Positions 8,817-19,746 of a stretch of DNA of 64,000 bases are shown here, piece after piece (the first letter of the stretch is position 1; each line of letters begins with the position of its first letter). The stretch is from the NCBI RefSeq assembly GCF_005877905.1, contig NZ_SWDV01000038.1:19313-83312 (forward strand). Reading direction: 5' to 3'. The notes below the pieces were generated by a model. The model worked only from the letters and a program-made list of their open reading frames with translations, had not been told where the DNA came from and ran no database searches. The position numbers and the translations under genes are program-made. Source of the stretch: Pseudomonas nicosulfuronedens. Its GTDB lineage: Bacteria > Pseudomonadota > Gammaproteobacteria > Pseudomonadales > Pseudomonadaceae.

Positions 8817-9440
8817 ATGTTCGCCGCCTTCGCGCTGGTCGCCAGCACCCACTTCGCCGCCCTGCTGTCACCGGGACCGGACTTCTTCCTGCTGATCCGC
8901 GCTGCGCTGCTACGGGGTCGGCGCCATGCCGACGGCTGTGCGGCGGGCATCGCCCTGGCCAATCTGGCGAGCATGTTGCTGGTGCTGTTCGTCCTCGGCC
9001 TACTGCCGGAAGTGGCCAGCCACGGGCTGCGGGTAGTGCAGTTGCTGGGAGGCGCCTACTTCGTCTGGCTCGGCGCGCAGGCACTGCTGGCGCGGCGGGA
9101 GCTGGAGATTCCCCCTGGGCTGGGCGAGCCACGCAGCGGGGGATTTCTGCGGGGTATGCGCGAAGGCCTGCTCGCCAGCAGCCTGAACCCCAAGTTGCCG
9201 ATCTTCTACACCGGGCTGTTTGGCGTGCTCGGGCAGTTCCACCTGCCGGGCTGGGCGCTGGGCGTCTGCGTGCTGTGGATGGGCGCAGTGGTGCTGCTGT
9301 GGGACATGGCGCTGGTGCGCCTGCTGGATCGCCCACGCTGGCGCGCCTGGCTGAAGCGCCGGGTGACGGCGCTGGACCGCCTTTGCGGCGGCCTGCTGCT
9401 GGTGCTGGGCGGCTGGCTGCTGTGGAGCGGGCTGCGCTGA
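8817..9440 (+). CDS. LysE/RhtB-family amino-acid exporter
   Basis: 207-residue inner-membrane protein with about six hydrophobic segments. The N-terminal signature STHFAALLSPGPDFFLLIRAALLRG (SPGPDF motif, residues 18-23) and the SSLNPKLPIFYTGLFG segment (NPK motif, about 123) are diagnostic of LysE/RhtB translocators that export amino acids or homoserine-lactone-like compounds. Probably controlled by the adjoining AraC regulator. The exported substrate cannot be read from the sequence. Confidence 0.9.
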   Translation: MFAAFALVASTHFAALLSPGPDFFLLIRAALLRGRRHADGCAAGIALANLASMLLVLFVLGLLPEVASHGLRVVQLLGGAYFVWLGAQALLARRELEIPPGLGEPRSGGFLRGMREGLLASSLNPKLPIFYTGLFGVLGQFHLPGWALGVCVLWMGAVVLLWDMALVRLLDRPRWRAWLKRRVTALDRLCGGLLLVLGGWLLWSGLR

Positions 9441-9465
9441 ACCTGTCAGCCCGCTCGCTCGCGGA

Positions 9466-10200
9466 TCAGTCGCGTTCCAGGGTCCAGACCTTGTTGCCCG
9501 GCGCGTACTGCGGCATCTCGTCGGACTGGGCGCGGTTCACTGCCTCGAACAGCTCCAGCTTGTCGCCGTCGCGCTCGAACAGGAATTCACGGCCCTGCTG
9601 GCCCTGTTGCAGCCAGATGCTGTCGTTGTCGCCGCTCATCGCCGCACAGTCGCCGGCCAGGCAAAGCGCGTAGCGATCGAAGCCGGGCATGCCTTCGAGG
9701 CTGCCGTTGGAGGCGAACTTGACCTTGCTGCCCTTGCCTTCGCCTTCCTCGATGATCCAGGTGCCGCTGAGGTAGGCGGCGTAGAGGGCGTTCTCGAAGG
9801 TGCTGCCGGCCGGGCTCTGCGCGGCGGGCTGCTCCTTGGGACGCAGGAAGCGCTGCTCGGGCCAGTTGTCGCTGCCCACCTGCACCAGCTCCTTGCCGTC
9901 CAGCTCCAGGGCTTCCTGGTTGCTGCCGTAGAAGTCGACGCGGTAGTGCTTGGGATCGGTCTGGGTCAGCTGGCCTTCGCCCAGCTCGAAACCATTGCTG
10001 AAAGTGGCCTGGTCGGCCTGGGTGTCCAGCTTCCATTCCAGGTTCGGGCCGTAGGCCAGCAGCGCCTCGCGCAGCTTGCCACCCTTGCCGGCGGCATCGA
10101 TGGCGGCCTGGTTGACCCAGACCCCGGAAGGGTCGGACGGGGTGCCGGCGCAGCCGGTGAGCAGGCCGATCAGGGCGCTCAGGATCAGGGCGCGACGCAT
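9466..10200 (-). CDS. Hypothetical lipoprotein
   Basis: 244-residue secreted protein. MRRALILSALIGLLTGCAGTPSDPSG is a lipoprotein signal with lipobox LLTGC, so Cys17 should be acylated; Ala at +2 predicts outer-membrane sorting. The rest is hydrophilic, with GTPSDPSGVWVNQAAIDAA near the start and GTWIIEEGEGKGSKVKFASNG later, each resembling a repeat of a lipocalin-like strand pattern. No function recognised. It follows ridA on the minus strand with a hairpin in the 60-base gap. Confidence 0.82.
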   Translation of the reverse strand: MRRALILSALIGLLTGCAGTPSDPSGVWVNQAAIDAAGKGGKLREALLAYGPNLEWKLDTQADQATFSNGFELGEGQLTQTDPKHYRVDFYGSNQEALELDGKELVQVGSDNWPEQRFLRPKEQPAAQSPAGSTFENALYAAYLSGTWIIEEGEGKGSKVKFASNGSLEGMPGFDRYALCLAGDCAAMSGDNDSIWLQQGQQGREFLFERDGDKLELFEAVNRAQSDEMPQYAPGNKVWTLERD

Positions 10201-10223
10201 GTTTGCTCCTTGCAGACAAAGGA

Positions 10224-10246
10224 ACGGGGCCGCTGGGGCCCCGTAG
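10224..10246 (-). terminator. Hairpin between ridA and lipoprotein gene
   Basis: Read on the minus strand, CGGGGCC and GGCCCCG pair across a short loop just past the ridA stop, followed by TTCCTTTG. The tail is weak, so partial read-through into the lipoprotein gene is possible. Confidence 0.5.
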
Positions 10247-10260
10247 GTATTTCGTGACGC

Positions 10261-10641
10261 TTATTCCAGGACGACGATGGCGTCCATCTCGACCTGGGCG
10301 CCCTTGGGCAGGGCGGCAACGCCGATGGCGGCGCGGGCCGGGTAGGGCTGGACGAAGTACTTGCCCATGATCTCGTTGACCTTGGCGAAGTGCGACAGGT
10401 CGGTGAGGAAGATGTTCAGCTTGGCGACGTCGTGCAGGTAGCCGCCGGAAGCCTCGATGACTGCTTTCAGGTTCTCGAAGACCTGGACGGTCTGCTCTTC
10501 GAAGCCCTCGACCAGTTCCATGGTTTTCGGGTCCAGCGGGATCTGACCGGAGACATAGACGGTGTTGCCAGCCTTGATGGCCTGGGAGTAGGTACCGATG
10601 GCGGCCGGGGCTTTGTCGGTATGGATTACGGTCTTGGTCAT
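10261..10641 (-). CDS. ridA: Reactive intermediate deaminase RidA
   Basis: 126-residue RidA/YjgF/UK114 protein that hydrolyses reactive enamine/imine intermediates made by PLP enzymes. Signatures are [25 protein letters not shown] (residues 14-38) and the catalytic-arginine segment [28 protein letters not shown] at the C-terminus, with Arg at about 104. It lies 20 bases after spoT on the same strand, the conserved spoT-ridA arrangement. Two further RidA-family genes occur in this window (39919 and 58221). Confidence 0.95.
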   Translation of the reverse strand: MTKTVIHTDKAPAAIGTYSQAIKAGNTVYVSGQIPLDPKTMELVEGFEEQTVQVFENLKAVIEASGGYLHDVAKLNIFLTDLSHFAKVNEIMGKYFVQPYPARAAIGVAALPKGAQVEMDAIVVLE

Positions 10642-10661
10642 GTCGACTCCTTAGGGTGGGA

Positions 10662-12770
10662 TCAGCTGCGCATGCGGGTGATGCGGATCACGCCCTTGAG
10701 CGCGCGCAGCTTCTTGATGACGCGGGCCAGGTGCACACGGTCATGCACGCTGACGACGAGCTGGACCACGCTGATGCGGCCGTCGCGCTCGTCCATGCTG
10801 ATCTTCTCGATGTTGCCGTCGGCGGCGTTGACGCTGGTCGCCAGCAGGGCGATCAGGCCGCGCTGGTGCTCCAGCTCGACGCGCAGCTCGACGTTGAATT
10901 CGCCGGTGACATCCTTGGCCCAGCTGAGCTGGATGCACTTTTCCGGATTGTGGCGAATTTCGCTGATGTTCCGGCAGTTCTCCAGGTGCACGACCATGCC
11001 CTTGCCGGCGGACAGGTGGCCGACGATCGGGTCGCCCGGGATCGGCGTGCAGCACTTGGCGTAGCTGAGTACCAGGCCTTCGGTGCCGCGGATCGCCAGC
11101 GGACCTTCGGCGCTCGGCGCTTCTGCGCCTTCGCTGGACAGCAGCCGGCGCGCGACCACGTAGGCCATGCGATTGCCCAAGCCGATCTCTTCGAGCAGGT
11201 CCTCGAAGACTTCCATGCGGTACTCGGTGAGCACGCCCTGGATGCGCTCCTGCGGGATCTTCTCCAGGTGGCTGTCGAAGCCGGCCAGGGTCTTGTTCAG
11301 CAGGCGCTCGCCGAGGTTGATCGACTCGGAGCGGCGTTGCAGCTTGAGCGCGTGGCGGATGTGCGTGCGCGCCTTGCCGGTGACCACGAAGTTGAGCCAC
11401 GCCGGGTTCGGCCGGGTGCCTGGCGCAGTGACGATTTCCACGGTCGCACCGCTTTGCAGGGGCTCGGACAGCGGCGCCAGGCGGCGGTTGATGCGGCAGG
11501 CGATGCAGCTGTTGCCGACGTCGGTGTGCACCGCGTAGGCGAAGTCGACGGCCGTGGACCCCTTGGGCAGCTCCATGATGCGGCCCTTGGGCGTGAAGAC
11601 GTAGACCTCGTCCGGGAACAGGTCGATCTTCACGTTCTCGATGAATTCCAGCGAGTTGCCGGCGCGCTGCTGCAGTTCGAGGATGCCCTTCACCCACTGG
11701 CGGGCGCGGGCATGGGTGCCTTTCTGCGCTTCCTCTTCACTGGATTTGTACAGCCAGTGCGCGGCGATGCCGTGGTTGGCCATCTCTTCCATCTCGCGGG
11801 TGCGGATCTGGATCTCGATGGGCACGCCATGCATGCCGAACAGCGTGGTGTGCAACGACTGGTAGCCGTTGGCCTTGGGAATCGCGATGTAATCCTTGAA
11901 GCGACCGGGGAACGGCTTGTACAGGTTGTGCACGGCGCCGAGCACGCGGTAGCAAGTGTCGACCTTGTCGACGATGATGCGGAAGGCGTAGACGTCCATG
12001 ATCTCGTTGAACGCCTTGCGCTTGCCGCGCATCTTCTTGTAGATGCTGAACAGGTGCTTCTCGCGGCCCAGGACTTGGCCTTCCATGCCTTCGCGGGCGA
12101 GGCAGTTGACCAGCGACTCCTGGATCTTGCCGACGATCTCGCGGCGGTTGCCGCGGGCCTTCTTCACCGCCTGGCGGATGCGCTCGGAGCGCATCGGGTG
12201 CATCGCCTTGAAGCCCAGGTCTTCGAATTCCACGCGCATGCTGTGCATGCCCAGCCGGTTGGCGATGGGCGCGTAGATTTCCAGGGTTTCCTTGGCGATG
12301 CGCCGGCGCTTCTCGCCGGACAGGACTTCCAGCGTGCGCATGTTGTGCAGGCGGTCGGCCAGCTTCACCAGGATCACGCGGATGTCGCGCGCCATGGCCA
12401 TGGCCATCTTCTGGAAGTTCTCGGCCTGTGCCTCGGCCTTGGACTCGAAGTTCATCTGGGTCAGCTTGCTGACCCCGTCCACGAGTTCCGAGACGGTTTC
12501 GCCGAACTGCGCGGTGAGCGCTTCCTTGGCGATGCCGGTGTCCTCGATCACATCGTGCAGCATGGCTGCCATCAGGCTCTGATGGTCCATGTGCATGTCG
12601 GCGAGGATGTTGGCGACGGCGAGCGGATGGGTGACGTAAGCCTCACCGCTGCGGCGGCGCTGCCCGTCGTGGGCCTGCTCGGCGTAGTAGTAGGCGCGGC
12701 GAACCAGGTTGACCTGATCCGGGCCCAGGTAGCTCGACAGACGGTCGGCGAAGGCGTCTATGCTCGGCAT
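10662..12770 (-). CDS. spoT: Bifunctional (p)ppGpp synthetase/hydrolase SpoT
   Basis: 702-residue stringent-response enzyme. The HD hydrolase domain (AMLHDVIEDTG near 68-78, KLADRLHNMRTL near 140) keeps its metal-binding His-Asp pairs. The RelA/SpoT synthetase domain (VDKVDTCYRVLGAVHNLYKP, FKDYIAIPKANGYQSLHT) lies at about 235-350. TGS (EVYVFTPKGRIMELPKGSTAVDFAY) is near 390 and ACT covers the last 75 residues. Both activities appear intact. It is the middle of rpoZ-spoT-ridA, the standard gammaproteobacterial order. Confidence 0.97.
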   Translation of the reverse strand: MPSIDAFADRLSSYLGPDQVNLVRRAYYYAEQAHDGQRRRSGEAYVTHPLAVANILADMHMDHQSLMAAMLHDVIEDTGIAKEALTAQFGETVSELVDGVSKLTQMNFESKAEAQAENFQKMAMAMARDIRVILVKLADRLHNMRTLEVLSGEKRRRIAKETLEIYAPIANRLGMHSMRVEFEDLGFKAMHPMRSERIRQAVKKARGNRREIVGKIQESLVNCLAREGMEGQVLGREKHLFSIYKKMRGKRKAFNEIMDVYAFRIIVDKVDTCYRVLGAVHNLYKPFPGRFKDYIAIPKANGYQSLHTTLFGMHGVPIEIQIRTREMEEMANHGIAAHWLYKSSEEEAQKGTHARARQWVKGILELQQRAGNSLEFIENVKIDLFPDEVYVFTPKGRIMELPKGSTAVDFAYAVHTDVGNSCIACRINRRLAPLSEPLQSGATVEIVTAPGTRPNPAWLNFVVTGKARTHIRHALKLQRRSESINLGERLLNKTLAGFDSHLEKIPQERIQGVLTEYRMEVFEDLLEEIGLGNRMAYVVARRLLSSEGAEAPSAEGPLAIRGTEGLVLSYAKCCTPIPGDPIVGHLSAGKGMVVHLENCRNISEIRHNPEKCIQLSWAKDVTGEFNVELRVELEHQRGLIALLATSVNAADGNIEKISMDERDGRISVVQLVVSVHDRVHLARVIKKLRALKGVIRITRMRS

Positions 12771-12830
12771 GGGCTTACCCCCTGCCGAGCGGCATATCGC
12801 GGTGCGCCAATTCGTCGGCCGGACATCGAC

Positions 12831-13097
12831 TTACAGGGCCTCGTTGTTGGCCTCGTCTTCAAAGGCAGCGAACAGCGGCTCTTCTTCAACCACGTCCTCC
12901 TGCTGAACGATGTCAGCGTCCACCAGGCCCGAGGCGATTTCGCGCAGGGCGACAACGGTGGGCTTGTCGTTTTCCCACGGTACCTTGGGCTCTTTGCCGC
13001 CGGTAGCCAGCTGGCGCGAACGCTTGGTGGCGAGCATGACCAGCTCGAAACGGTTATCGACGTTGTCCAGGCAGTCTTCAACGGTGACGCGGGCCAT
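12831..13097 (-). CDS. rpoZ: RNA polymerase omega subunit
   Basis: 88-residue small subunit that helps assemble the polymerase and forms a ppGpp site. [30 protein letters not shown] is the invariant N-terminus, and [12 protein letters not shown] is the second conserved block. The ATG at 13097 is chosen over an in-frame ATG four codons upstream because family members begin MARVTVED. spoT starts 60 bases downstream and gmk lies 101 bases upstream. Confidence 0.96.
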   Translation of the reverse strand: MARVTVEDCLDNVDNRFELVMLATKRSRQLATGGKEPKVPWENDKPTVVALREIASGLVDADIVQQEDVVEEEPLFAAFEDEANNEAL

Positions 13098-13198
13098 GGT
13101 GTTCCTCATTACGCAAATGGAGACCCGGAGAAATACCGGGCGGACTGGATAGTCTAAAAAATCGCCAATCTTTATGGAAGTGCCTTCTCTCGCCCGAA

Positions 13199-14720
<1,522 letters not shown>

Positions 14721-14816
14721 GGAGTCACCTCTCTGAATGGGCTGGGAAAACGGCCGACAGGTCGTCGGAAACCGGTAATTGTACCCCAGCGTAGCGCGCC
14801 GCAGCACGCCGGCGGT

Positions 14817-14845
14817 GGTTGCGCCCGTCCGCTGGCCTCTATAAT
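14817..14845 (+). promoter_or_regulatory. Probable sigma-70 promoter of rph
   Basis: A perfect TATAAT at 14840-14845 lies 42 bases before the rph start. With a 17-bp spacer the -35 would be GGTTGC (14817-14822), a weak match; TTGCGC two bases further gives only 15 bp. The -10 is convincing, the -35 is not. Confidence 0.5.
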
Positions 14846-14886
14846 GGCGGACATTCCCCCGCCAGTAATCTGTACAGGATGCCTCC

Positions 14887-15606
14887 ATGAACCGTCCCAG
14901 TGGCCGCGCCGCCGACCAACTGCGCCCGATCCGTATCACCCGCCATTACACCAAGCACGCCGAGGGCTCCGTGCTGGTCGAGTTCGGCGACACCAAGGTG
15001 ATCTGCACCGTCAGCGCCGAATCCGGTGTGCCGCGCTTCCTCAAGGGCCAGGGCCAGGGCTGGCTGACCGCCGAGTACGGCATGCTGCCGCGTTCCACCG
15101 GCGAGCGTAACCAGCGTGAAGCCGCGCGCGGCAAGCAGGGTGGCCGCACCCTGGAAATCCAGCGCCTGATCGGCCGCTCCCTGCGTGCCGCGCTGGACCT
15201 GTCCAAGCTGGGCGAGAACACCCTCTACATCGACTGCGATGTGATCCAGGCCGACGGAGGCACCCGCACCGCTTCCATCACTGGCGCCACCGTAGCGCTG
15301 ATCGATGCCCTGGCCGTGCTGAAGAAGCGCGGCGCGCTCAAGGGCAACCCGCTCAAGCAGATGGTCGCTGCGGTTTCCGTGGGCATGTACCAGGGCGAGC
15401 CGGTATTGGACCTGGATTACCTGGAAGACTCCGCCGCCGAGACCGACCTGAACGTGGTCATGACCGATGCCGGCGGCTTCATCGAGGTCCAGGGAACTGC
15501 CGAGGGCGCCCCCTTCCAGCCGGCCGAGCTCAATGCCATGCTGGAACTGGCCCAGAAAGGCCTGCAAGAGCTGTTTGAGCTGCAGCGCGCAGCGCTGGCC
15601 GACTGA
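14887..15606 (+). CDS. rph: Ribonuclease PH
   Basis: 239-residue phosphorolytic 3'-exonuclease that trims tRNA 3' ends. [41 protein letters not shown] is the typical N-terminus; [33 protein letters not shown] holds the conserved phosphate-binding arginines, and [22 protein letters not shown] is the catalytic-domain signature. Full length with no frameshift, unlike the defective rph of E. coli K-12. It is divergent from yicC and followed 49 bases later by the DUF4870 gene. Confidence 0.97.
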   Translation: MNRPSGRAADQLRPIRITRHYTKHAEGSVLVEFGDTKVICTVSAESGVPRFLKGQGQGWLTAEYGMLPRSTGERNQREAARGKQGGRTLEIQRLIGRSLRAALDLSKLGENTLYIDCDVIQADGGTRTASITGATVALIDALAVLKKRGALKGNPLKQMVAAVSVGMYQGEPVLDLDYLEDSAAETDLNVVMTDAGGFIEVQGTAEGAPFQPAELNAMLELAQKGLQELFELQRAALAD

Positions 15607-15655
15607 TCTGACGGGCGGCGAGGCCGCCCGACTTTCAAGTGCAAGGAGCGAAAGG

Positions 15656-16027
15656 ATGAGCGACGAAGTACCGGTACAGCAGGCTCAGCCGAGCCAGGAA
15701 GCCCGGCAGTGGGCGATGTTCTGCCACTTCGCTGCCTTCCTCGGCTTCATCTTCCCCTTCGGCAACCTGCTCGGGCCGCTGATCGTCTGGCAGATCAAGC
15801 GTGAATCGGACCCGTTCGTGGATCGCCAGGGCAAGGAGGCGCTGAACTTCCAGATCACCGTGAGCCTCGCGGTGGTGGTCAGCTTCCTGCTGATGCTGGT
15901 GGTGATCGGCTTCTTCCTGCTGGGCCTGGTGAGCATCGGTGCGCTGGTGCTGACCATCATCGCCGGGATCAAGGCCAACGAAGGGCTGGACTACCGCTAC
16001 CCCTTCACTTGGCGTCCGATCAAGTAA
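15656..16027 (+). CDS. DUF4870-family membrane protein
   Basis: 123-residue inner-membrane protein. After a polar stretch (MSDEVPVQQAQPSQEARQWAM), the DUF4870 pattern FCHFAAFLGFIFPFGNLLGPLIVWQIKR...FVDRQGKEALNFQIT is followed by two hydrophobic helices. Members of this family are of unknown function. The ATG at 15656 follows AGGAGCGAAAGG. It is transcribed with rph and ends in a strong terminator. Confidence 0.88.
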   Translation: MSDEVPVQQAQPSQEARQWAMFCHFAAFLGFIFPFGNLLGPLIVWQIKRESDPFVDRQGKEALNFQITVSLAVVVSFLLMLVVIGFFLLGLVSIGALVLTIIAGIKANEGLDYRYPFTWRPIK

Positions 16028-16043
16028 GCGCGCTCCAGACACG

Positions 16044-16071
16044 AAAAAGCCGGCTCGAAGCCGGCTTTTTT
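16044..16071. terminator. Bidirectional intrinsic terminator
   Basis: AAAAAGCCGGC and GCCGGCTTTTTT form a symmetric hairpin between the convergent DUF4870 gene and crc; A- and T-runs on both sides let it work in both directions. Confidence 0.88.
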
Positions 16072-16100
16072 CTGTCTGCCTTGCGGCGGCGCGACAGGAC

Positions 16101-16880
16101 TCAGATGCTCAGGGTCCAGTCGTAATCGACGATCAGCGGCGCATGCTGGGAGAAGCGCGGCTGCCGCGGCAGCTTGGCGCTGCGCACGAAGCGGCGCAGA
16201 CCCGGCGTGAGGATCTGATAGTCGAAGCGCCAGCCCAGGTTGAGCAGCTCGGCCTGTTCGCTTTCCGGCCACCAGCTGTACTGGTCGCCTTCGCGGTTGA
16301 CCTCGCGCAGGGCGTCGACGTAGCCCATGGTGCCGAAGATCTCATCCATCCAGCCACGCTCCGGCGCCATGAAGCCCGGAGATTGCTGGCATTCGCGCCA
16401 GTTCTTCACGTCCAGCTTCTGGTGCGCAACGTACAGCGAGCCGCAATAGATGTATTCGCGGCGCTTGCGGCGCTGCTTGTTCATGTACTGGGCGAAATCG
16501 TCCATGAACTTGAACTTGTGGTTCAGGTTCTCGTCTCCTTCCTGCCCGGTAGGCAGCAGGAGAGTGGCGATACTCACCTTATCGAAATCGGCTTGCAGGT
16601 AGCGCCCGTAACGATCGGCCATCTCGAAACCCAGGCCGCTTATGACAGCCTTGGGTTGCAGACGACTATAGAGTGCGACGCCGCCCTGACTGGGCACTTC
16701 GGCATCGCAGGCGTACAGGAAGTAGCCATCCAGTTGGTAGGATGGGTCATCCAGATCGAAAGCGGAGGCGCGGGTATCCTGCAAGCAGATCACGTCGGCA
16801 TTCTGGGCTTGCAGCCAACTGAGCAAACCACGCTCGGCTGCAGCCTGAATACCATTCACGTTCACACTGATGATCCGCAT
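16101..16880 (-). CDS. crc: Catabolite repression control protein Crc
   Basis: 259-residue protein of the endonuclease/exonuclease/phosphatase fold. It has MRIISVNVNGIQAAAERGLLSWLQ, ADVICLQDTRASAFDLDDP and a C-terminal SQHAPLIVDYDW. In Pseudomonas Crc has lost nuclease activity and works with Hfq on A-rich sites in catabolic mRNAs, countered by the sRNA CrcZ. The length and the divergent position 81 bases from pyrE match the known locus. Confidence 0.96.
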   Translation of the reverse strand: MRIISVNVNGIQAAAERGLLSWLQAQNADVICLQDTRASAFDLDDPSYQLDGYFLYACDAEVPSQGGVALYSRLQPKAVISGLGFEMADRYGRYLQADFDKVSIATLLLPTGQEGDENLNHKFKFMDDFAQYMNKQRRKRREYIYCGSLYVAHQKLDVKNWRECQQSPGFMAPERGWMDEIFGTMGYVDALREVNREGDQYSWWPESEQAELLNLGWRFDYQILTPGLRRFVRSAKLPRQPRFSQHAPLIVDYDWTLSI

Positions 16881-16961
16881 AAATGGCCCCCAAAATCACG
16901 TGTGTGTATGATACCCGAGCTCAAACGGTTTAGCTAAATTCATACCGGCCGGTTCTCTCCC

Positions 16962-17603
16962 ATGCACGCATATCAACGCGATTTCATCCGCTTCGCCATC
17001 GAGCGCGGCGTTCTTCGCTTCGGCGAATTCACCCTCAAGTCCGGGCGCACCAGTCCGTACTTCTTCAATGCCGGCCTGTTCAACACCGGCGTTGCGCTGT
17101 CCCAGCTGGGTCGTTTCTACGCCAGCGCGGTGGTCGATAGCGGCATACCTTTCGACGTGTTGTTCGGCCCGGCCTATAAAGGAATTCCGCTGGCGGCCGC
17201 TACAGCCATTGCGCTGGCAGAACAGCACGGCCGCGACCTGCCCTGGTGCTTCAACCGCAAGGAAGCCAAGGACCATGGCGAAGGCGGCACGCTGGTCGGC
17301 GCTCCGCTGGCCGGTCGCGCGCTGATTATCGATGACGTGATCACTGCCGGCACGGCGATCCGCGAGGTCATGCAGATCATCGACGCCCAGGGTGCCCAGG
17401 CAGCCGGTGTGTTGATCGCGCTGAACCGCCAGGAGCGTGGCAAGGGCGAACTGTCTGCGATCCAGGAAGTTGAACGGGACTTCTCGATCCCGGTCGTAAG
17501 CATTGTCTCGCTGGAACAAGTGCTGGAGTATCTGGCCGGCGACGGTCAGCTCAAGCAGCACCTCGGGGCCGTCGAGGCCTATCGGGCGCAGTACGGTATC
17601 TAA
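16962..17603 (+). CDS. pyrE: Orotate phosphoribosyltransferase
   Basis: 213-residue enzyme joining orotate and PRPP to make OMP in pyrimidine synthesis. The PRPP-binding motif [16 protein letters not shown] is at about residues 120-135, [11 protein letters not shown] near 32-42 and [11 protein letters not shown] near 68-78. Length is standard. It is divergent from crc. Confidence 0.97.
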   Translation: MHAYQRDFIRFAIERGVLRFGEFTLKSGRTSPYFFNAGLFNTGVALSQLGRFYASAVVDSGIPFDVLFGPAYKGIPLAAATAIALAEQHGRDLPWCFNRKEAKDHGEGGTLVGAPLAGRALIIDDVITAGTAIREVMQIIDAQGAQAAGVLIALNRQERGKGELSAIQEVERDFSIPVVSIVSLEQVLEYLAGDGQLKQHLGAVEAYRAQYGI

Positions 17604-17622
17604 CCGGAACAAGGGTGTCGGC

Positions 17623-18240
17623 ATGGCCAAGCAGGGTGCTTACCGCTACAGGGTGTTGATGGGGCTTCTGGGGGCCGTGCTCGCGGGGCAGGCGGCGGCT
17701 GCCGGTCAGCCGACCAGCCAGGTGGAGATGTACCGCTACGTCAATGACAAGGGCATCACCGTCATCGACCGCCTGGGCGTGCCGCCGCAGTACATTGGCA
17801 AGGGCTACCAGGTGCTCAACGACCAGGGCCGGGTAATCCGTGAGGTGCCGCCGGCGCCGACCGCCGCCGAGATCGAGCAGCGCAAGGCGGACGCCGCCCG
17901 CGCCAGTTCCGACCAGCAGCTGATGCGCATGTACACCAGCGTGGAAGACGTCGACCGTGCCCGCGACCGCAAGCTCGCCGAGCTCGATGGGCTGACCAGC
18001 GTGGCCAAGGGCAACCTGCAGTCGCTGAAAACGCAGCAGGCCAACCTGCAGGCCCGCGCCGCCGATCAGGAGCGTGCCGGGCGCCAGGTGCCGGATGACC
18101 TGGTCGCGCAACTGAGTAACCTGCGCAGCGACGAACAGCGCCTGCAGCAGGACATCGCCCGCTATCAGCAGCTACGCACCCAGGCGGTGAGCAGCTTCGG
18201 CGAGGACCGCGCCCGCGTAGCCCAGCTGATGGGAAACTGA
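17623..18240 (+). CDS. DUF4124-domain periplasmic protein
   Basis: 205-residue exported protein. Residues 1-27 form a signal peptide (basic start, VLMGLLGAVLAGQAAAA). VEMYRYVNDKGITVIDRLGVPPQYIGKGYQVLND at about 33-66 is the DUF4124 pattern, a small beta-strand module of unknown role. The C-terminal half (RARDRKLAELDGL to the end) is strongly heptad-like and should be coiled coil. It follows pyrE by 19 bases and may be co-transcribed. Confidence 0.88.
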   Translation: MAKQGAYRYRVLMGLLGAVLAGQAAAAGQPTSQVEMYRYVNDKGITVIDRLGVPPQYIGKGYQVLNDQGRVIREVPPAPTAAEIEQRKADAARASSDQQLMRMYTSVEDVDRARDRKLAELDGLTSVAKGNLQSLKTQQANLQARAADQERAGRQVPDDLVAQLSNLRSDEQRLQQDIARYQQLRTQAVSSFGEDRARVAQLMGN

Positions 18241-18256
18241 GCCCGCCTTTCGCCGC

Positions 18257-18703
18257 TCACTGTTGCGGAGAGACGCGCTCGAATTCGTTTATCTTCCCGC
18301 GCAGCCAGTCCGGCAAGGGCTGGCTTGTCCGGTCTTCTCCGGCATAGGCGTAGATCAGCTCCCCCAGCGTCAGCAGGGTTTCATCACACCAGATCGATAC
18401 CTGGAAGGTCAGGCTGCTGCGGCCCAGCCGACTGACGCGCACGCCCATTTCCAGCCAGTCGTCGAAGCGCGCGGGCGCCAGGTATTCCAGGGTGGTCTTC
18501 ACCGCGAACAGATCGCCACCGCCGCGCAGCAGGTCAGCCGGGTAGCTCACGCCCAGGTGGCGGTAGTACTCGGTGGTGGCGACATCGGCGTAGGTCAGGT
18601 AGTTGCCGTTGAAGACGATGCCCTGGGGGTCGACCTCCGACCAGCGCACGCGCAGGCCGTGGAAGAAGCTGAAATCGTTGCGGGAAACGGGGGACGCGGC
18701 CAT
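18257..18703 (-). CDS. YbgC-like hotdog thioesterase
   Basis: 148-residue acyl-CoA thioesterase of the 4-hydroxybenzoyl-CoA thioesterase type. The catalytic loop VDPQGIVFNGNYLTYADVATTEYYR at about residues 25-49 has the aspartate and the G-x-V-x-x-x-x-Y pattern. FDDWLEMGVRVSRLGRSSLTFQ is the central hotdog strand region. The acyl substrate is unknown. It is convergent with the DUF4124 gene. Confidence 0.88.
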   Translation of the reverse strand: MAASPVSRNDFSFFHGLRVRWSEVDPQGIVFNGNYLTYADVATTEYYRHLGVSYPADLLRGGGDLFAVKTTLEYLAPARFDDWLEMGVRVSRLGRSSLTFQVSIWCDETLLTLGELIYAYAGEDRTSQPLPDWLRGKINEFERVSPQQ

Positions 18704-18770
18704 GCAAAATCTCCTGAAGACCTGTTCGAGGCAGGACGCCCATCAGGCTGAAGGGGTCCCGAACAGGCAG

Positions 18771-18804
18771 AAAAACACCCGCGAGGATCGCTCCTGGCGG
18801 GTGT
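18771..18804 (-). terminator. Terminator of argB
   Basis: On the minus strand ACACCCGC...GCGGGTGT forms a stem with an inner GGAGCGATCC hairpin, followed by TTTTT. It begins 7 bases after the argB stop, marking the end of the coaBC-dut-algC-argB run. Confidence 0.8.
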
Positions 18805-18810
18805 CTTTGA

Positions 18811-19746
<936 letters not shown>

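Noticed and set aside
10656..13157. 833-residue open frame opposite spoT, and similar long antisense frames opposite kauB (28561-30123), the peptide-binding gene (25239-27113) and dadA
   Set aside because: High-GC codon bias opens long frames on the opposite strand; these have low-complexity composition, no ribosome sites and no recognisable domains, while the sense genes are certain.
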